Positions 34,882 to 44,009 of a stretch of 64,000 bases of DNA are shown in pieces; the first letter of the stretch is position 1, and each line of letters begins with the position of its first letter. Below the pieces are notes generated by a model, which saw only the letters and a list, made by a program, of their open reading frames with translations, ran no database searches and was not told the origin of the DNA. The stretch is from Roseivirga pacifica (GTDB lineage Bacteria; Bacteroidota; Bacteroidia; Cytophagales; Cyclobacteriaceae): contig NZ_FOIR01000004.1 of assembly GCF_900111145.1 (NCBI RefSeq), positions 124,001-188,000 on the forward strand, read 5' to 3'. The translations under genes and the position numbers were made by a program.

Positions 34882-36460
34882 GATTTTTGAAAAACTTGAG
34901 GGTTGCGCGTAAGGTTAGCCACATAAATACGACCGACCCCACAAGCATACCTACAGCGCTGTACTCGTACGATATTAGTCTACTGGCAATCATGCCAATT
35001 ACGAAATTCACTACGGTAGCAATAATTATTGCGTTAAGTGGCTTAGTGGGCTTGCTTAACGTAAACAGGTAAAGGGAATTTAGCATTCCCCATGCGAGTA
35101 GTACATACCCTCCCCCTCCAATTAAACTCACCTTTATGCTAATTGGATCAAGTGCTTCTCCAAAGGCCTTTTCATAGCCCAATCGAGACCAGATTATGGT
35201 ATACATTACTGCAATCATTACAACTGCAGTAATCAATAATATCGAAACATGTTGCCAATAAAGTTTCAGCGACTTTTTGTTGAATTCCTTGGCTTGATTG
35301 AAAGCAAACTGACGCTGAAACATATCGCTAAATGTGCTGAAAGAGGAGATGCTAAACTCTAAAACTCCAACAAGCAAAAAGAATATGATAATGGCTATAT
35401 CCATCCCTACCTCATAATTTTTTTCATAATAAACCATATAGGGCAAGGCCCCATCTGCAGTAGTAGACCAAGCCAAAAAACGATCGATAAAAATGAAAAG
35501 GAAGAAGAAAAACCCATAGATGAAATAACGATGGTTTCTATAAACCATAGCCGCTGACTTAGATGTTGCACGACTAAATTTCTTGGTTTGCTTCACCTTC
35601 CTTTTAAAGAACCAAAGGAGATACCCCACCATTAAGGCAATGGCAGTCCAAATGCCAATCCAGTGCGTATAATAGGTTTTTAGATCGGTAAACAAATGCA
35701 GATACAAAGACAAACCAGTGGCTATAACAAAAGCCACAGTAATAGCCCAGCGCTCTTTTAATGGGTGAAATACAGCAGAAAACAAGAGTAAAATTCCTAT
35801 TGAAAAAGCATATGCATAAACCAACCATAGAAACTTAAAAGGGTAAAGGTTCGCAAAAACATTTATCACCAATGCCAAAAGGCTTAGTATTCCCATAAAA
35901 ATGAGTCCATCGCGAATCACCATTACGGTACTTTGCCTGGCCATAGCAAAGTCATTATTGTACCAATAATGCGACACCTGCCGGCCTATCACTTGTACAA
36001 ACCCTCCCGTTCCTATTAAACCAAATATTACCCCCAAAACCACCGCAGTAGATTGCAATTGGTTAAAACCAATGTACGTCCACAGTGAATAGCCAAAGAC
36101 TATAATTGTTGCGATTTGCAAAAACACCGGCACACCATGAAAGAGTCCTAGAGGGTAGTAATAAAAAAAGTACTTGGTTTTAACCTTCAAGTAGTCATTG
36201 GTTGAAGTAAGGTCAGCTTTAAACTGATCATTCACTTCAATACTATCAGGGTTGTTTTCTAAAAAGGCCGAACTCGTGATTTGCTTAAATACAATCTTTG
36301 CTAAGTCTTGTAAGTCGGGAATTCCGTAGTCTTGCTCCGCATCAATAGCGCGAATACTCATAGACTCTAGCGTTGCACGCACCACATTCACGTTCACTGG
36401 CTTACCCACTTTCTCGTAAACCTCATAGCCCAAGTTTGCTATTTTCTGCTCGTTACTCAT
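34853..36460 (-). CDS. pelG: PelG-like exopolysaccharide membrane protein
   Basis: 535 residues, about 12 membrane helices, after a ~70-residue cytoplasmic N-terminus (YEVYEKVGKPVNVNVVRATLESMS). Segments such as VIFGLIGTGGFVQVIGRQVSHYWYNND, and FSTFSDMFQRQFAFNQAKEFNKKSLKLYWQH later, fit the PelG family (MATE/flippase-like). PelG acts with the glycosyltransferase PelF in polymer synthesis and passage through the inner membrane. It overlaps pelF by 4 bases (ATGA) and the GH114 gene by 29 bases, pointing to tight translational coupling. Confidence 0.88.
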   Translation of the reverse strand: MSNEQKIANLGYEVYEKVGKPVNVNVVRATLESMSIRAIDAEQDYGIPDLQDLAKIVFKQITSSAFLENNPDSIEVNDQFKADLTSTNDYLKVKTKYFFYYYPLGLFHGVPVFLQIATIIVFGYSLWTYIGFNQLQSTAVVLGVIFGLIGTGGFVQVIGRQVSHYWYNNDFAMARQSTVMVIRDGLIFMGILSLLALVINVFANLYPFKFLWLVYAYAFSIGILLLFSAVFHPLKERWAITVAFVIATGLSLYLHLFTDLKTYYTHWIGIWTAIALMVGYLLWFFKRKVKQTKKFSRATSKSAAMVYRNHRYFIYGFFFFLFIFIDRFLAWSTTADGALPYMVYYEKNYEVGMDIAIIIFFLLVGVLEFSISSFSTFSDMFQRQFAFNQAKEFNKKSLKLYWQHVSILLITAVVMIAVMYTIIWSRLGYEKAFGEALDPISIKVSLIGGGGYVLLAWGMLNSLYLFTLSKPTKPLNAIIIATVVNFVIGMIASRLISYEYSAVGMLVGSVVFMWLTLRATLKFFKNLDYFYYAAY

Positions 36461-37989
36461 AGTGCTAGCTCAGCCTTTCTTTTCTGCTTTTCAGCTTTCC
36501 AATCGCTATAAACCTTATCGTAAATACGTTCATAGGCATCTATAAATATATCTAGCGTAAAGTGATCAATCACTCGCTGCCGACCATTTTCACTCATGCG
36601 ATTTCTAAGCGTTTCGTCAGAAAGCAGCTTTATAACCTTGGCTCCAATTGCTTCTGGGTCTCTTGGTTTACACACAAAGCCAGAGCCTTCATCTATTGCT
36701 TCAGAAACGCCACCAACATCCGTAGCAACCACCGGCACCCCACAACTCATTGACTCCAAAACCGTAAATGGAAAGCCCTCTGAAATACTCGTTAGAATTG
36801 AAATATCGCCCTCGCTAAAAATTAAATGTGGCTGGCTATGATACCCTTTCAAAAAGAAATTGTTTTCCAGTTTGAGCTCTTTAATTAAATCCTCACACTT
36901 TTTGGTGTATTCAGGTACGGCATTCTTATCTCCGTAAACTAGGTATTGTACATTCGGAATTTGCCTTCTTACCACTGCACAAGACCTGATCATGGTTAGA
37001 ACATCCTTTAGCTCAAATATTCGGGCAGCAGCCACAACGGTAGGTATACCTTTTAAGTGATCGGGCTTTTCTCTCGGTATAAACTTTTCATGGTCTACCC
37101 CATTGTAAGTAATCTCGATTTTCTTTTCATCGGCACCGTACATCAACTCCCAAGTAATATTGAACTTGTTAACCGATAGAATTTTATCGGCTTTGAAATA
37201 CGAAAGTCTTACAACTGCCTCTGTGAGTTTAATGAGAAATACTTTGATAAAGTAGCTATAGTCCGACCTGTTAATGTAAAGCAATCTTTCCCTTACATAA
37301 ACACCGTGCTCGGTTATCATTAGCGGGGTATTATATCGGTACTTTAAAACCAGGGCTGGAATAAGCGGAAAGCCCGACAGGGTAATATGCGCCAAGTCTA
37401 CCTTTTTAATTGGAATAGAAAAGGGCATTAAAAACCTGTACAACCAGCGCAAACCTACCGTCACATCAAACAAAGTAGCTATAAAGGAGCCATCCTCAGC
37501 TGTTTCGGCAGTTGCTTCTTCCTTAAAGGCCTCCCAAACCGATTTATCCTTAAAAGTTTCCTTATAATCATAGTTCTGAAAGTAGCGCCACATCTGATAG
37601 AAGACAGCATCAAAAGCCTTCATATCGGTGGTTTCGCCATACACCATACTCAAAAACTGTTTGAACAGCGGCACAAAATGCTCTTGAATTATAGTTGTGG
37701 TAGTGTTCTCTTTTTTACTCACAACCTTATAATAATCCCGGTTGTAACTCACGTAATCTTGTGGTTCATCGGGTGCCCAAAGTGGTACTTGAATTACCTC
37801 CTTTACCGAAGGGCTTAGGTCAAAAATGGGTTTGGGTTCATAACCCGCATTGATAGAATACAGGTTGAAATTTACATTAGAAACGCGCTCACATAGCATG
37901 TGGCTCCAAGTGGATATGCCACCACCATAAAAGGGGTAAGTTCCCTCCGAAATGAGCAGTACTTTTAGTTTTTCAGTTGGTACGGTCAA
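36457..37989 (-). CDS. pelF: PelF-like glycosyltransferase (GT4)
   Basis: 510 residues. The N-terminal domain begins VLLISEGTYPFYGGGISTWSHMLC, the hallmark of PelF (DUF3492). The GT4 half has YNGVDHEKFIP, the AAARIFELKD segment and the EX7E motif in SEGFPFTVLESMSCGVPVVATDVGGVSE. PelF polymerises the Pel polysaccharide from UDP-N-acetyl sugars in the cytoplasm. It is the first gene of a five-gene minus-strand operon. The middle region (~95-165) carries a charged insert (SVWEAFKEEATAETAEDGS). Confidence 0.9.
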   Translation of the reverse strand: MTVPTEKLKVLLISEGTYPFYGGGISTWSHMLCERVSNVNFNLYSINAGYEPKPIFDLSPSVKEVIQVPLWAPDEPQDYVSYNRDYYKVVSKKENTTTTIIQEHFVPLFKQFLSMVYGETTDMKAFDAVFYQMWRYFQNYDYKETFKDKSVWEAFKEEATAETAEDGSFIATLFDVTVGLRWLYRFLMPFSIPIKKVDLAHITLSGFPLIPALVLKYRYNTPLMITEHGVYVRERLLYINRSDYSYFIKVFLIKLTEAVVRLSYFKADKILSVNKFNITWELMYGADEKKIEITYNGVDHEKFIPREKPDHLKGIPTVVAAARIFELKDVLTMIRSCAVVRRQIPNVQYLVYGDKNAVPEYTKKCEDLIKELKLENNFFLKGYHSQPHLIFSEGDISILTSISEGFPFTVLESMSCGVPVVATDVGGVSEAIDEGSGFVCKPRDPEAIGAKVIKLLSDETLRNRMSENGRQRVIDHFTLDIFIDAYERIYDKVYSDWKAEKQKRKAELAL

Positions 37990-38065
37990 AGTGTCTCACT
38001 TAAAAAGCCGCGCTATTTACGCAAAAAAAAGCTTGCTTTAATTATTATGAGAAAAATCCTGCTTT

Positions 38066-38094
38066 AAGATATTCACTATTACCTACGAAACAAA
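38066..38094 (-). promoter_or_regulatory. Candidate promoter of the Pel-like operon
   Basis: On the minus strand TTTG (38091-38094) is followed after 19 bases by TATCTT (38066-38071), in keeping with the TTTG-N19-TAnnTTTG promoters of Bacteroidota, with two mismatches in the second element. The leader to pelF would be about 70 bases. I saw no sigma-54 element here. Confidence 0.35.
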
Positions 38095-38166
38095 TTCGTT
38101 AACCAGATTTAGAAAACACACATAAAAAGTACTCCTAAACAAAAGGCATTGCTATCTTAAGCCTCA

Positions 38167-38712
38167 ATGAAAATAGACCGCCCTTTCAATACTTTCACCA
38201 AAGCTGAATATCAAAGCATAATTCCTGAACATAAGCGCTACTCCGACTTCAACACACTTGGTTTGTATCGTTCTATTTTGGAGAATGATAAACTTACAAC
38301 TGAAGAAAAATTTGAAGTGCTTGACTTGGCCAACGAGCACTTTCAGAAAACCTTCGATTTTTTGGTTTTGAAGGATCCTAGCACATGGTTTGACCTTACC
38401 CATTTAGGAAAAGAATTAAGTAGAGGGCAACAGTGGGACTTATGGAATGAGGTAAAAGCGCGACAAGAAAAAATACTCAAAGACAAACGCATAAAACACC
38501 GAAGCTTTGGCACTTACTCCAAGCACGACTGTGGTGTTCCCGAATGCCCTTATGACGGACTGATGGTGCATCCAAAATCGCCTTTAGCCGAATCGCACAT
38601 TCATTTTAAATCTGACAAAAACCTTTGGGCACAAAAGGAAAAATCAAAAAAAAGAAAAACCGACCGCAAGAACAGCAAGAAGCTAATTGACAGAGACTTC
38701 GGGTTGGAGTAA
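38167..38712 (+). CDS. Conserved hypothetical protein with Cys motif and basic tail
   Basis: 181 residues and no signal peptide or membrane segment. The N-terminal half is helical (EKFEVLDLANEHFQKTFDFLVLKDPSTWFDLTHLG). A short segment HDCGVPECPYDGLMVHPKS holds two cysteines and two histidines that could bind metal. The C-terminus is strongly basic (KKRKTDRKNSKK), as in nucleic-acid- or ribosome-binding tails. I do not recognise the family. It is divergent from the Pel-like operon, and the membrane protein gene follows after 21 bases. Confidence 0.75.
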   Translation: MKIDRPFNTFTKAEYQSIIPEHKRYSDFNTLGLYRSILENDKLTTEEKFEVLDLANEHFQKTFDFLVLKDPSTWFDLTHLGKELSRGQQWDLWNEVKARQEKILKDKRIKHRSFGTYSKHDCGVPECPYDGLMVHPKSPLAESHIHFKSDKNLWAQKEKSKKRKTDRKNSKKLIDRDFGLE

Positions 38713-38733
38713 CCACAAATAATTACAGCTACA

Positions 38734-39366
38734 ATGCCTTTTACCGAAAGATTTTTAAATGCCAAACACTGGCAACTTTTTACATTAATGATCGGGCTTC
38801 CCATCATTGTTCAGTTCGGCTCTATGATAGCCATGTTTGCATCGGCAGTAAATGCTACAAACGAGCCACCCTTTTTTGTAATGCCGGCTTACATTATTCT
38901 TATCATAGTGGTTTCCATTTTGAGCGGAGCCACAACTTTTGGTTGGGTATGGTCAATCGCCTCGGGCCTTCAAGAAAAAATCCCCAACGGCATCACCATG
39001 AAATTTAAAAAGTTCAAAACATTCTACTTAATAGCAATGGGGTACATGCTACTTATCGTTTTGAGCTTACTTATATTCATCCCTACTTCAATGCAGCCAG
39101 ACTTTGTTCCAAACGCTGGGATTACGGGAATACTCCTTCTCCTCTTTATTCCTCTTCATTTTCTAGCCATTTTTGGAATATTCTACGGGCTTTACTTTGC
39201 AGCCAAAACAATTAAAACCATAGAATTAAACAAGGAAGTTGAGTTCTCGGAATTTATTGGTGAATTTTTAATGCTCTGGTTTTCATTTATTGGCGTTTGG
39301 ATCATTCAACCAAAAATCAACAAACTAGTAAACCAGGAACCTGAGGAAGAAGGTATTCACATATAA
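38734..39366 (+). CDS. Hypothetical membrane protein
   Basis: 210 residues with about four membrane helices (near residues 17-37, 45-73, 93-113 and 122-150) and an amphipathic C-terminal part (VGEF-like EFIGEFLMLWFSFIGVWIIQPKINKLV). No family recognised. It probably forms a short operon with the preceding gene. Confidence 0.7.
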   Translation: MPFTERFLNAKHWQLFTLMIGLPIIVQFGSMIAMFASAVNATNEPPFFVMPAYIILIIVVSILSGATTFGWVWSIASGLQEKIPNGITMKFKKFKTFYLIAMGYMLLIVLSLLIFIPTSMQPDFVPNAGITGILLLLFIPLHFLAIFGIFYGLYFAAKTIKTIELNKEVEFSEFIGEFLMLWFSFIGVWIIQPKINKLVNQEPEEEGIHI

Positions 39367-39389
39367 AACAAAAGCCTCGGTAAGTTCAT

Positions 39390-39424
39390 CCCCCGCTGGC
39401 GCCTGCATGCCATAGGCATGGGGG
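39390..39424. repeat. REP-like hairpin between convergent genes
   Basis: CCCCC (39390-39394) and GGGGG (39420-39424) bracket a perfect inner dyad, CATGCC ATA GGCATG (39406-39420). The stretch is GC-rich compared with its surroundings and sits just before the pyruvate carboxylase terminator. It resembles repetitive extragenic palindromes, but no second copy is visible in this window. Confidence 0.4.
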
Positions 39425-39458
39425 TTAGGAGGCACTTGGCAAAGAAGAACTTAGACAC

Positions 39459-39488
39459 AAAAAAAGCCCTTGCGTTAACAAGGGCTTT
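39459..39488 (-). terminator. Terminator of pyruvate carboxylase gene
   Basis: AAAGCCCTTG (39463-39472) and CAAGGGCTTT (39479-39488) are a perfect 10-base stem with a 6-base loop. On the minus strand it runs into seven Ts. It lies 22 bases past the stop of the pyruvate carboxylase gene, between convergent genes. Confidence 0.9.
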
Positions 39489-39510
39489 CATATCGTTTAC
39501 CAATATATAT

Positions 39511-42500
39511 CTACTCAAATTCAACCACTAGGTCGTCTTGCTCTACCATATCACCCGGCTTTAGGTAAATGGTTTTAACGGTACCGCTTTTTGGTGAGGA
39601 AACCGTGGTCTCCATCTTCATGGCCTCAATCAAGAACAAGGCTTGGTTCTCCTTCACCTTATCTCCAGGCTTTACTTTTACTTCAGCTATTCGGCCTTGC
39701 ATTGGCGCACCCACATGGTTTTCAGCACTCACCTTTTGATTTATGGCCTTAGTGACTTTGTAGTTTTGGTCGCGAACGTCAATCACACGTGTTTGGCCAT
39801 TCAATTCAAAGTACACCTTGCGCATACCGTTTTCGTCTGGGTCGGCTGTGTAAAGCATTTTTATGATAATGTGCTTCCCTTTACCAATCTCCACAAAAAC
39901 CTCTTCGTTTTGCTTCAAACCAAAGAAGAATGCCTTGGTTGGTAGTTGCCAAATTGCTCCAAACTGCTTCCATTGGTTATAGAAGTCCTTAAACACTTTT
40001 GGGTAAAGCTTGTAAGAAAGGAAGTCCAGTTCATCGCAATACTCATCAAACTCCTTCTGGAAAGTCTTGAATTCCTGTTGGAAGTCAACTGCTTCCAAAT
40101 GGGCGTTTGGCCTGTCGGTGTATGGCTCCTCTCCTTTCAAAATGATTTTTGAAAGTGCTGTTGGAAAACCGCCCGGCATTTGTCCTAAATCGCCTTTAAA
40201 CAGGCTAATTACCGACTGAGGGAACGAAAGCGTTTCTCCTCGCTCAAAGATATCCTCAGGCGTAAGGTTGTTCGAGGTCATGTAAATGGCCATATCTCCC
40301 ACCACCTTACTAGATGGCGTAACCTTTACTATATCACCAAACATTTTGTTTACCAGCGCATAGTTCTTCTTTACTTCTTCAAACTTATGTTCCAGACCTA
40401 GCGCAGCAGCTTGTGGCCTTAGGTTTGAATATTGCCCACCCGGAATTTCGTGATCGTAAACCTCTGCAGTTCCGGCTTTCAATCCGCTTTCAAATGGGTA
40501 ATAGTACTCGCGTACATCTTCCCAATAATTGGCGTATTTGTTTAAGCTCTGAACATTCATTTTTGGATCGCGCTCATGCCCTTGCAAGGCGGCAGCCAAA
40601 GCATTAAAGTTTGGTTGAGAAGTTAGCCCCGACATGGAAGCTATAGCTACATCCACAATATCTACACCGGCCTCAATGGCCTTAAAGTAAGTGGTCGCCT
40701 GCATAGACGAGGTGTCGTGGGTATGCAAATGAATTGGCAAGTCGGTAGCTTCTTTTAATGCACTAACCAGTACCGTTGCCGCTTCAGGCTTAAGCAACCC
40801 TGCCATATCCTTAATTGCCAGCATATGTGCCCCTTCATCTTCGAGCGCCCTGGCCAAGTCCAAGTAATATTGCAAGTTGTACTTACTGTCTTTATTCAAT
40901 ACATCGCCTGTGTAGCACATGCAGGCCTCGGCTACCGAATTAGTTCTTTCGCGTACTGTGCGAATGCTTACCTTCATAGCCTCTACCCAGTTTAACGAAT
41001 CGAAAATCCGGAACACGTCCATTCCGTTTTCCGCAGCCTTCTCAACAAATTCCTCAATTAGGTTATCCGGATATGCCTTGTAACCCACTGCATTGGATCC
41101 ACGCAAAAGCATTTGAGTAAGAATGTTCGGAACAGCCTCGCGCATTTTTTTCAGTCTGTCCCAAGGGTTTTCATTCAAAAAGCGCATGCTTACATCGAAT
41201 GTCGCCCCTCCCCACATTTCCATTGAAAATACATCTGGGTGATTTTTAGCAAACCCAGGAGCAACTTTCAGCATGTCGAGCGAGCGCATTCGGGTAGCCA
41301 AAAGCGACTGGTGTGCATCGCGCCAAGTGGTGTCGGTAAACAGGATCTGCTTTTGATCCTTCACCCATTTCGCCAATCCTTCTGGCCCTTTTTCATCCAG
41401 TACTTGCTTGGTGCCTTTTGGATATTCTCCAAGCCTATCGAACTCTGGCACCTTTGGCACTCTTAGCTGAACACTCGGATCAATCTTTTTAACGCTCGGG
41501 TTTCCGTTTACCGCTACTTCGCCCAAATAATTGAGCAGTTTAGTAGCACGGTTCATGTAACGCGGCATTTTAAACAACTCCGGGTGTTCTTCTATGAACT
41601 TAACCGTTGCTTTGCCTTTGTAGAAAATCTCATTGCTGAGCACATTCTCCAAAAAGCCTTTGTTGGTTACCACCCCTCTAATTCGGAATTCTGAAAGCGC
41701 ACGTTGCAAACGCTGAGAAGCCCCCTTGAGCGTTCTGCCCGTGGCGGTAATTTTCACCAACATAGAGTCGAAGAATGGCGAAATGGTAACCCCAGCGTAG
41801 CAGTTACCGGCATCTAATCGAATACCGAAACCTCCCGGAGAACGGTAAGCGATAATGGTACCGTAGTCTGGCTTAAAGTTGTTTTCAGGATCTTCCGTGG
41901 TAATTCTACACTGAATAGCGTAGCCATTTATTTGAATATCGTCCTGAGACTGAATGTAAATTCTAGGGTTAGAAAGGGCATAGCCGCGAGCAATTTCAAT
42001 TTGTGATCGAACAATATCGATTCCTGTAATTTGCTCCGTTATGGTGTGCTCAACCTGCACCCGAGGGTTCACCTCAATAAAGTAAATGTTCTCCTCAGCA
42101 TCGACCAAAAACTCTACTGTACCAACGTTATTGTAGTTTACCTCTTTGGTAATTCTTAATGCGTACTCATAAAGTTGTTCGCGCGTTTCGTCCTTCAAAC
42201 CTACGGAAGGCGCAACCTCTACCACCTTTTGGTACCTGCGCTGCACAGAGCAATCGCGTTCGTATAGGTGCACCAAGTTGCCATAATTGTCACCCATTAT
42301 TTGCACCTCAATGTGCTTAGGGCTATCAATAAATTTTTCGATAAAAATAGTATCGTCACCAAAGGCCTTTTTAGCCTCGCTTTTGGCTTCGTTAAAGGAG
42401 CCTTCCAGTTGATCTTCGGTGCGTACTACGCGCATTCCACGACCTCCACCACCGGCAGCGGCCTTCACCATAACAGGAAAACCAATCTTCTTAGCCTCGG

Positions 42501-42957
42501 CCAAAGCAATTTCAGCATTTGTAAGTTCTACCTTACTGTCTTCAATAAGAGGTACTCCAGCATTTCGGGCTACTATTTTGGCTTGAACTTTATCGCCCAA
42601 TTTCTCCATAACCTCTGGAGCTGGCCCAACAAAGATGATTCCCTCTTCTCTACACCTGCTGGCAAAATTCACGTTCTCAGAAAGGAAACCATAACCAGGA
42701 TGAATCGCGTCAACACCTTCTCTTTTGGCTAGCGAAATAATTTCTTCTATATCCAAATACGGCTTGAGCGGATCATCATCAGCACCTATTTGGTACGCCT
42801 CATCGGCCTTATAGCGGTGCAATGAATAACGGTCTTCATAGGTATACATGGCCACAGTTCTGATCTTCAATTCAGAAGCGGCACGCAAAATTCTAATCGC
42901 AATTTCGCCACGGTTGGCGACCAAAAGCTTCTCTATTTTTTGGATATTTTCCTTCAT
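39511..42957 (-). CDS. pyc: Pyruvate carboxylase
   Basis: 1148 residues from the ATG at 42957, where homology begins (KIEKLLVANRGEIAIRILRAA); the frame is open to 43017. Biotin carboxylase occupies about 1-450 with ATP-grasp KAAAGGGGRGMR and EVNPRVQVEHT. The carboxyltransferase barrel (about 530-820) has DTTWRDAHQSLLATRMR and the metal-site region HLHTHDTSS. The biotinyl domain ends the protein with EAMKMETT, target lysine near 1114. It makes oxaloacetate from pyruvate, bicarbonate and ATP to refill the TCA cycle. It is a single-chain enzyme of usual length and ends before a strong terminator. Confidence 0.97.
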   Translation of the reverse strand: MKENIQKIEKLLVANRGEIAIRILRAASELKIRTVAMYTYEDRYSLHRYKADEAYQIGADDDPLKPYLDIEEIISLAKREGVDAIHPGYGFLSENVNFASRCREEGIIFVGPAPEVMEKLGDKVQAKIVARNAGVPLIEDSKVELTNAEIALAEAKKIGFPVMVKAAAGGGGRGMRVVRTEDQLEGSFNEAKSEAKKAFGDDTIFIEKFIDSPKHIEVQIMGDNYGNLVHLYERDCSVQRRYQKVVEVAPSVGLKDETREQLYEYALRITKEVNYNNVGTVEFLVDAEENIYFIEVNPRVQVEHTITEQITGIDIVRSQIEIARGYALSNPRIYIQSQDDIQINGYAIQCRITTEDPENNFKPDYGTIIAYRSPGGFGIRLDAGNCYAGVTISPFFDSMLVKITATGRTLKGASQRLQRALSEFRIRGVVTNKGFLENVLSNEIFYKGKATVKFIEEHPELFKMPRYMNRATKLLNYLGEVAVNGNPSVKKIDPSVQLRVPKVPEFDRLGEYPKGTKQVLDEKGPEGLAKWVKDQKQILFTDTTWRDAHQSLLATRMRSLDMLKVAPGFAKNHPDVFSMEMWGGATFDVSMRFLNENPWDRLKKMREAVPNILTQMLLRGSNAVGYKAYPDNLIEEFVEKAAENGMDVFRIFDSLNWVEAMKVSIRTVRERTNSVAEACMCYTGDVLNKDSKYNLQYYLDLARALEDEGAHMLAIKDMAGLLKPEAATVLVSALKEATDLPIHLHTHDTSSMQATTYFKAIEAGVDIVDVAIASMSGLTSQPNFNALAAALQGHERDPKMNVQSLNKYANYWEDVREYYYPFESGLKAGTAEVYDHEIPGGQYSNLRPQAAALGLEHKFEEVKKNYALVNKMFGDIVKVTPSSKVVGDMAIYMTSNNLTPEDIFERGETLSFPQSVISLFKGDLGQMPGGFPTALSKIILKGEEPYTDRPNAHLEAVDFQQEFKTFQKEFDEYCDELDFLSYKLYPKVFKDFYNQWKQFGAIWQLPTKAFFFGLKQNEEVFVEIGKGKHIIIKMLYTADPDENGMRKVYFELNGQTRVIDVRDQNYKVTKAINQKVSAENHVGAPMQGRIAEVKVKPGDKVKENQALFLIEAMKMETTVSSPKSGTVKTIYLKPGDMVEQDDLVVEFE

Positions 42958-43088
42958 GTAAAAAATGGATTTATCGAAATATGGGAATTTAGAACAATCG
43001 TACGTAGAGAACAACAAGCTCCTGAAAGATATGTTATCTCAAAAGGCAAGAATCGCCTTTTACAGCAAAAAACAAGTAAGATAATCCG

Positions 43089-44009
43089 CTATCTACCAAG
43101 CATTTTTGGCGCTACTAGCCAGCGGAATGCAAATGATTTCAAACTGCGTGAATTACCCGACTCCACAATTAGTCTTCGGTATTTCTGAGCCATACTAATT
43201 GCTCCATACTTCAAGCATTGGCGGTACTCATAGTTTAAGCGTTCTCCCAAAGCTGCAAGCTCAGCATCCGTCTTACACAGCTGAAAGGCCTTTTGACAAA
43301 CTTGAAAAACAGAGGCCATCAATTCATTGTAATGATGCAAGTGGCGGTTGGCAGACATGCTCGTTTTTAAAAGCCGTTTCTGCATCAGCACTTCATTTAT
43401 ATAGGCATATTCAACGTAACGAGCCGAACGCACCCAAAAATCAAAGTCTTCATAAGCTAGCGATTCGTCATACCCACCAAGCCTTTCCAATACTCTCCTT
43501 CGAATCACCATTGTTGGGGTACAAACGAAATAGCGCCTCAATATCATACTAAACACATCGCCTTGTGGCACTTGCGAGATCATGCCTTTTTCCAAAAGTG
43601 CTTGGGTATGATTACCCGTAACTTGAGTCTGTTCATTTATAAAATCGGCATTAGAAAAAACCACGCCTGTTTGTTCAGAAGCCTGCTCAAACCGATCGAT
43701 GCTTTTGGCTATAAAGCCAGACTTCATTACATCATCCAACGCAAAGTCTATGATAAAATCGCCTTCCGCCTTTCTAAAGCCTTCATTAAAAGTAGCTGTA
43801 TAACCTTTGTTTGTTTTGTGGTGAATAAATTCGATTTCTCGACCCGCAATCAGTTCTTCAATCTTCGCTGCACTGCCATCGCCACTTCCATCATCTAGCA
43901 GGATAATCTGAAGGCTTTCGTAAGACTGACTGAACAGCGAGTTGAGTGCTTCTTCAATAAAAGCAGCATGATTAAAGCTAATCCCGATAACGGTTACCAA
44001 TGGTTTCAT
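43089..44009 (-). CDS. Family 2 glycosyltransferase
   Basis: 306 residues. A GT-A fold starts VTVIGISFNHAAFIEEALNSLFSQSYESLQIILLDDGSGDGSA, with the later DFALDDV corresponding to the metal-binding acidic motif and YEDFDFWVR in the acceptor region. It probably adds a sugar to a lipid-linked surface polysaccharide. The start overlaps the flippase gene by 4 bases. It is the last gene of a four-gene cluster; pyc follows on the same strand after 131 bases. Confidence 0.9.
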   Translation of the reverse strand: MKPLVTVIGISFNHAAFIEEALNSLFSQSYESLQIILLDDGSGDGSAAKIEELIAGREIEFIHHKTNKGYTATFNEGFRKAEGDFIIDFALDDVMKSGFIAKSIDRFEQASEQTGVVFSNADFINEQTQVTGNHTQALLEKGMISQVPQGDVFSMILRRYFVCTPTMVIRRRVLERLGGYDESLAYEDFDFWVRSARYVEYAYINEVLMQKRLLKTSMSANRHLHHYNELMASVFQVCQKAFQLCKTDAELAALGERLNYEYRQCLKYGAISMAQKYRRLIVESGNSRSLKSFAFRWLVAPKMLGR

